A DNA stretch of 5,792 bases from Bacillota bacterium (GTDB lineage Bacteria > Bacillota > Clostridia > Christensenellales > Aristaeellaceae). The stretch lies in contig JAEZQK010000121.1 of the NCBI GenBank assembly GCA_023413135.1, forward strand, positions 1-5,792, read 5' to 3'. The notes beneath the pieces were generated by a model. It was not told the origin of the DNA and searched no databases. It saw only the letters and a list, made by a program, of their open reading frames with translations. A program made the translations under genes and the position numbers. Positions 5,790 to 5,792 of the stretch are shown here, piece by piece (within the stretch, counting starts at the first letter, position 1; every line of letters begins with the position of its first letter).

Positions 5790-5792
5790 AAA

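Noticed and set aside
1..5792. CRISPR array, tRNA or rRNA genes, insertion sequences, prophage parts
   Set aside because: No spaced direct repeats, cloverleaf sequence, rRNA motif, transposase or terminal inverted repeats were seen.

Overview
The window looks like a chromosomal segment of a fairly GC-rich member of the Clostridia (Firmicutes), possibly a gut or sediment lineage. This rests on strong AAGGAG/AGGAGG ribosome binding sites in front of every gene, one probable TTG start, an intrinsic terminator with a T-run, a near-consensus sigma-A promoter, and a two-transmembrane AraC-type regulator of the kind common in Clostridia and Paenibacillus. The organism is inferred from style and protein families only; no rRNA or other phylogenetic marker is present.

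All four complete genes lie on the + strand. Positions 1-192 hold the possible tail of an upstream gene, a weak promoter candidate and a long hairpin just ahead of the first ribosome binding site. Positions 193-1257 encode an ADP-ribosylglycohydrolase-family protein with altered active-site motifs. A 103-base gap with a second hairpin leads to 1361-3682, a membrane-anchored AraC-type transcription regulator: outside sensor domain, two membrane segments, degenerate GGDEF-like domain and C-terminal double helix-turn-helix. A clear rho-independent terminator at 3717-3747 closes this unit.

The gap 3683-3939 then carries a strong promoter (TTGACG, 17 bases, TATAAT) with an imperfect dyad in its spacer. 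It drives a two-gene operon: a stand-alone C39-like (papain-fold) cysteine peptidase at 3940-4557, and 14 bases later an M20D-family metal-dependent amidohydrolase/peptidase at 4572-5756. The window ends in a G-rich stretch that can fold into a hairpin and may be the next terminator.

The first pair (hydrolase plus membrane-bound regulator) looks like part of a nutrient-sensing and catabolic locus, though no transporter is visible. The second pair looks like a cytoplasmic peptide or amide-processing module: a cysteine peptidase followed by an enzyme that removes acyl groups from amino acids. The link between the two pairs is unproven. The most unusual items are the C39-like/M20D pairing, the variant ADP-ribosylglycohydrolase active site, and the dyad inside the operon promoter.
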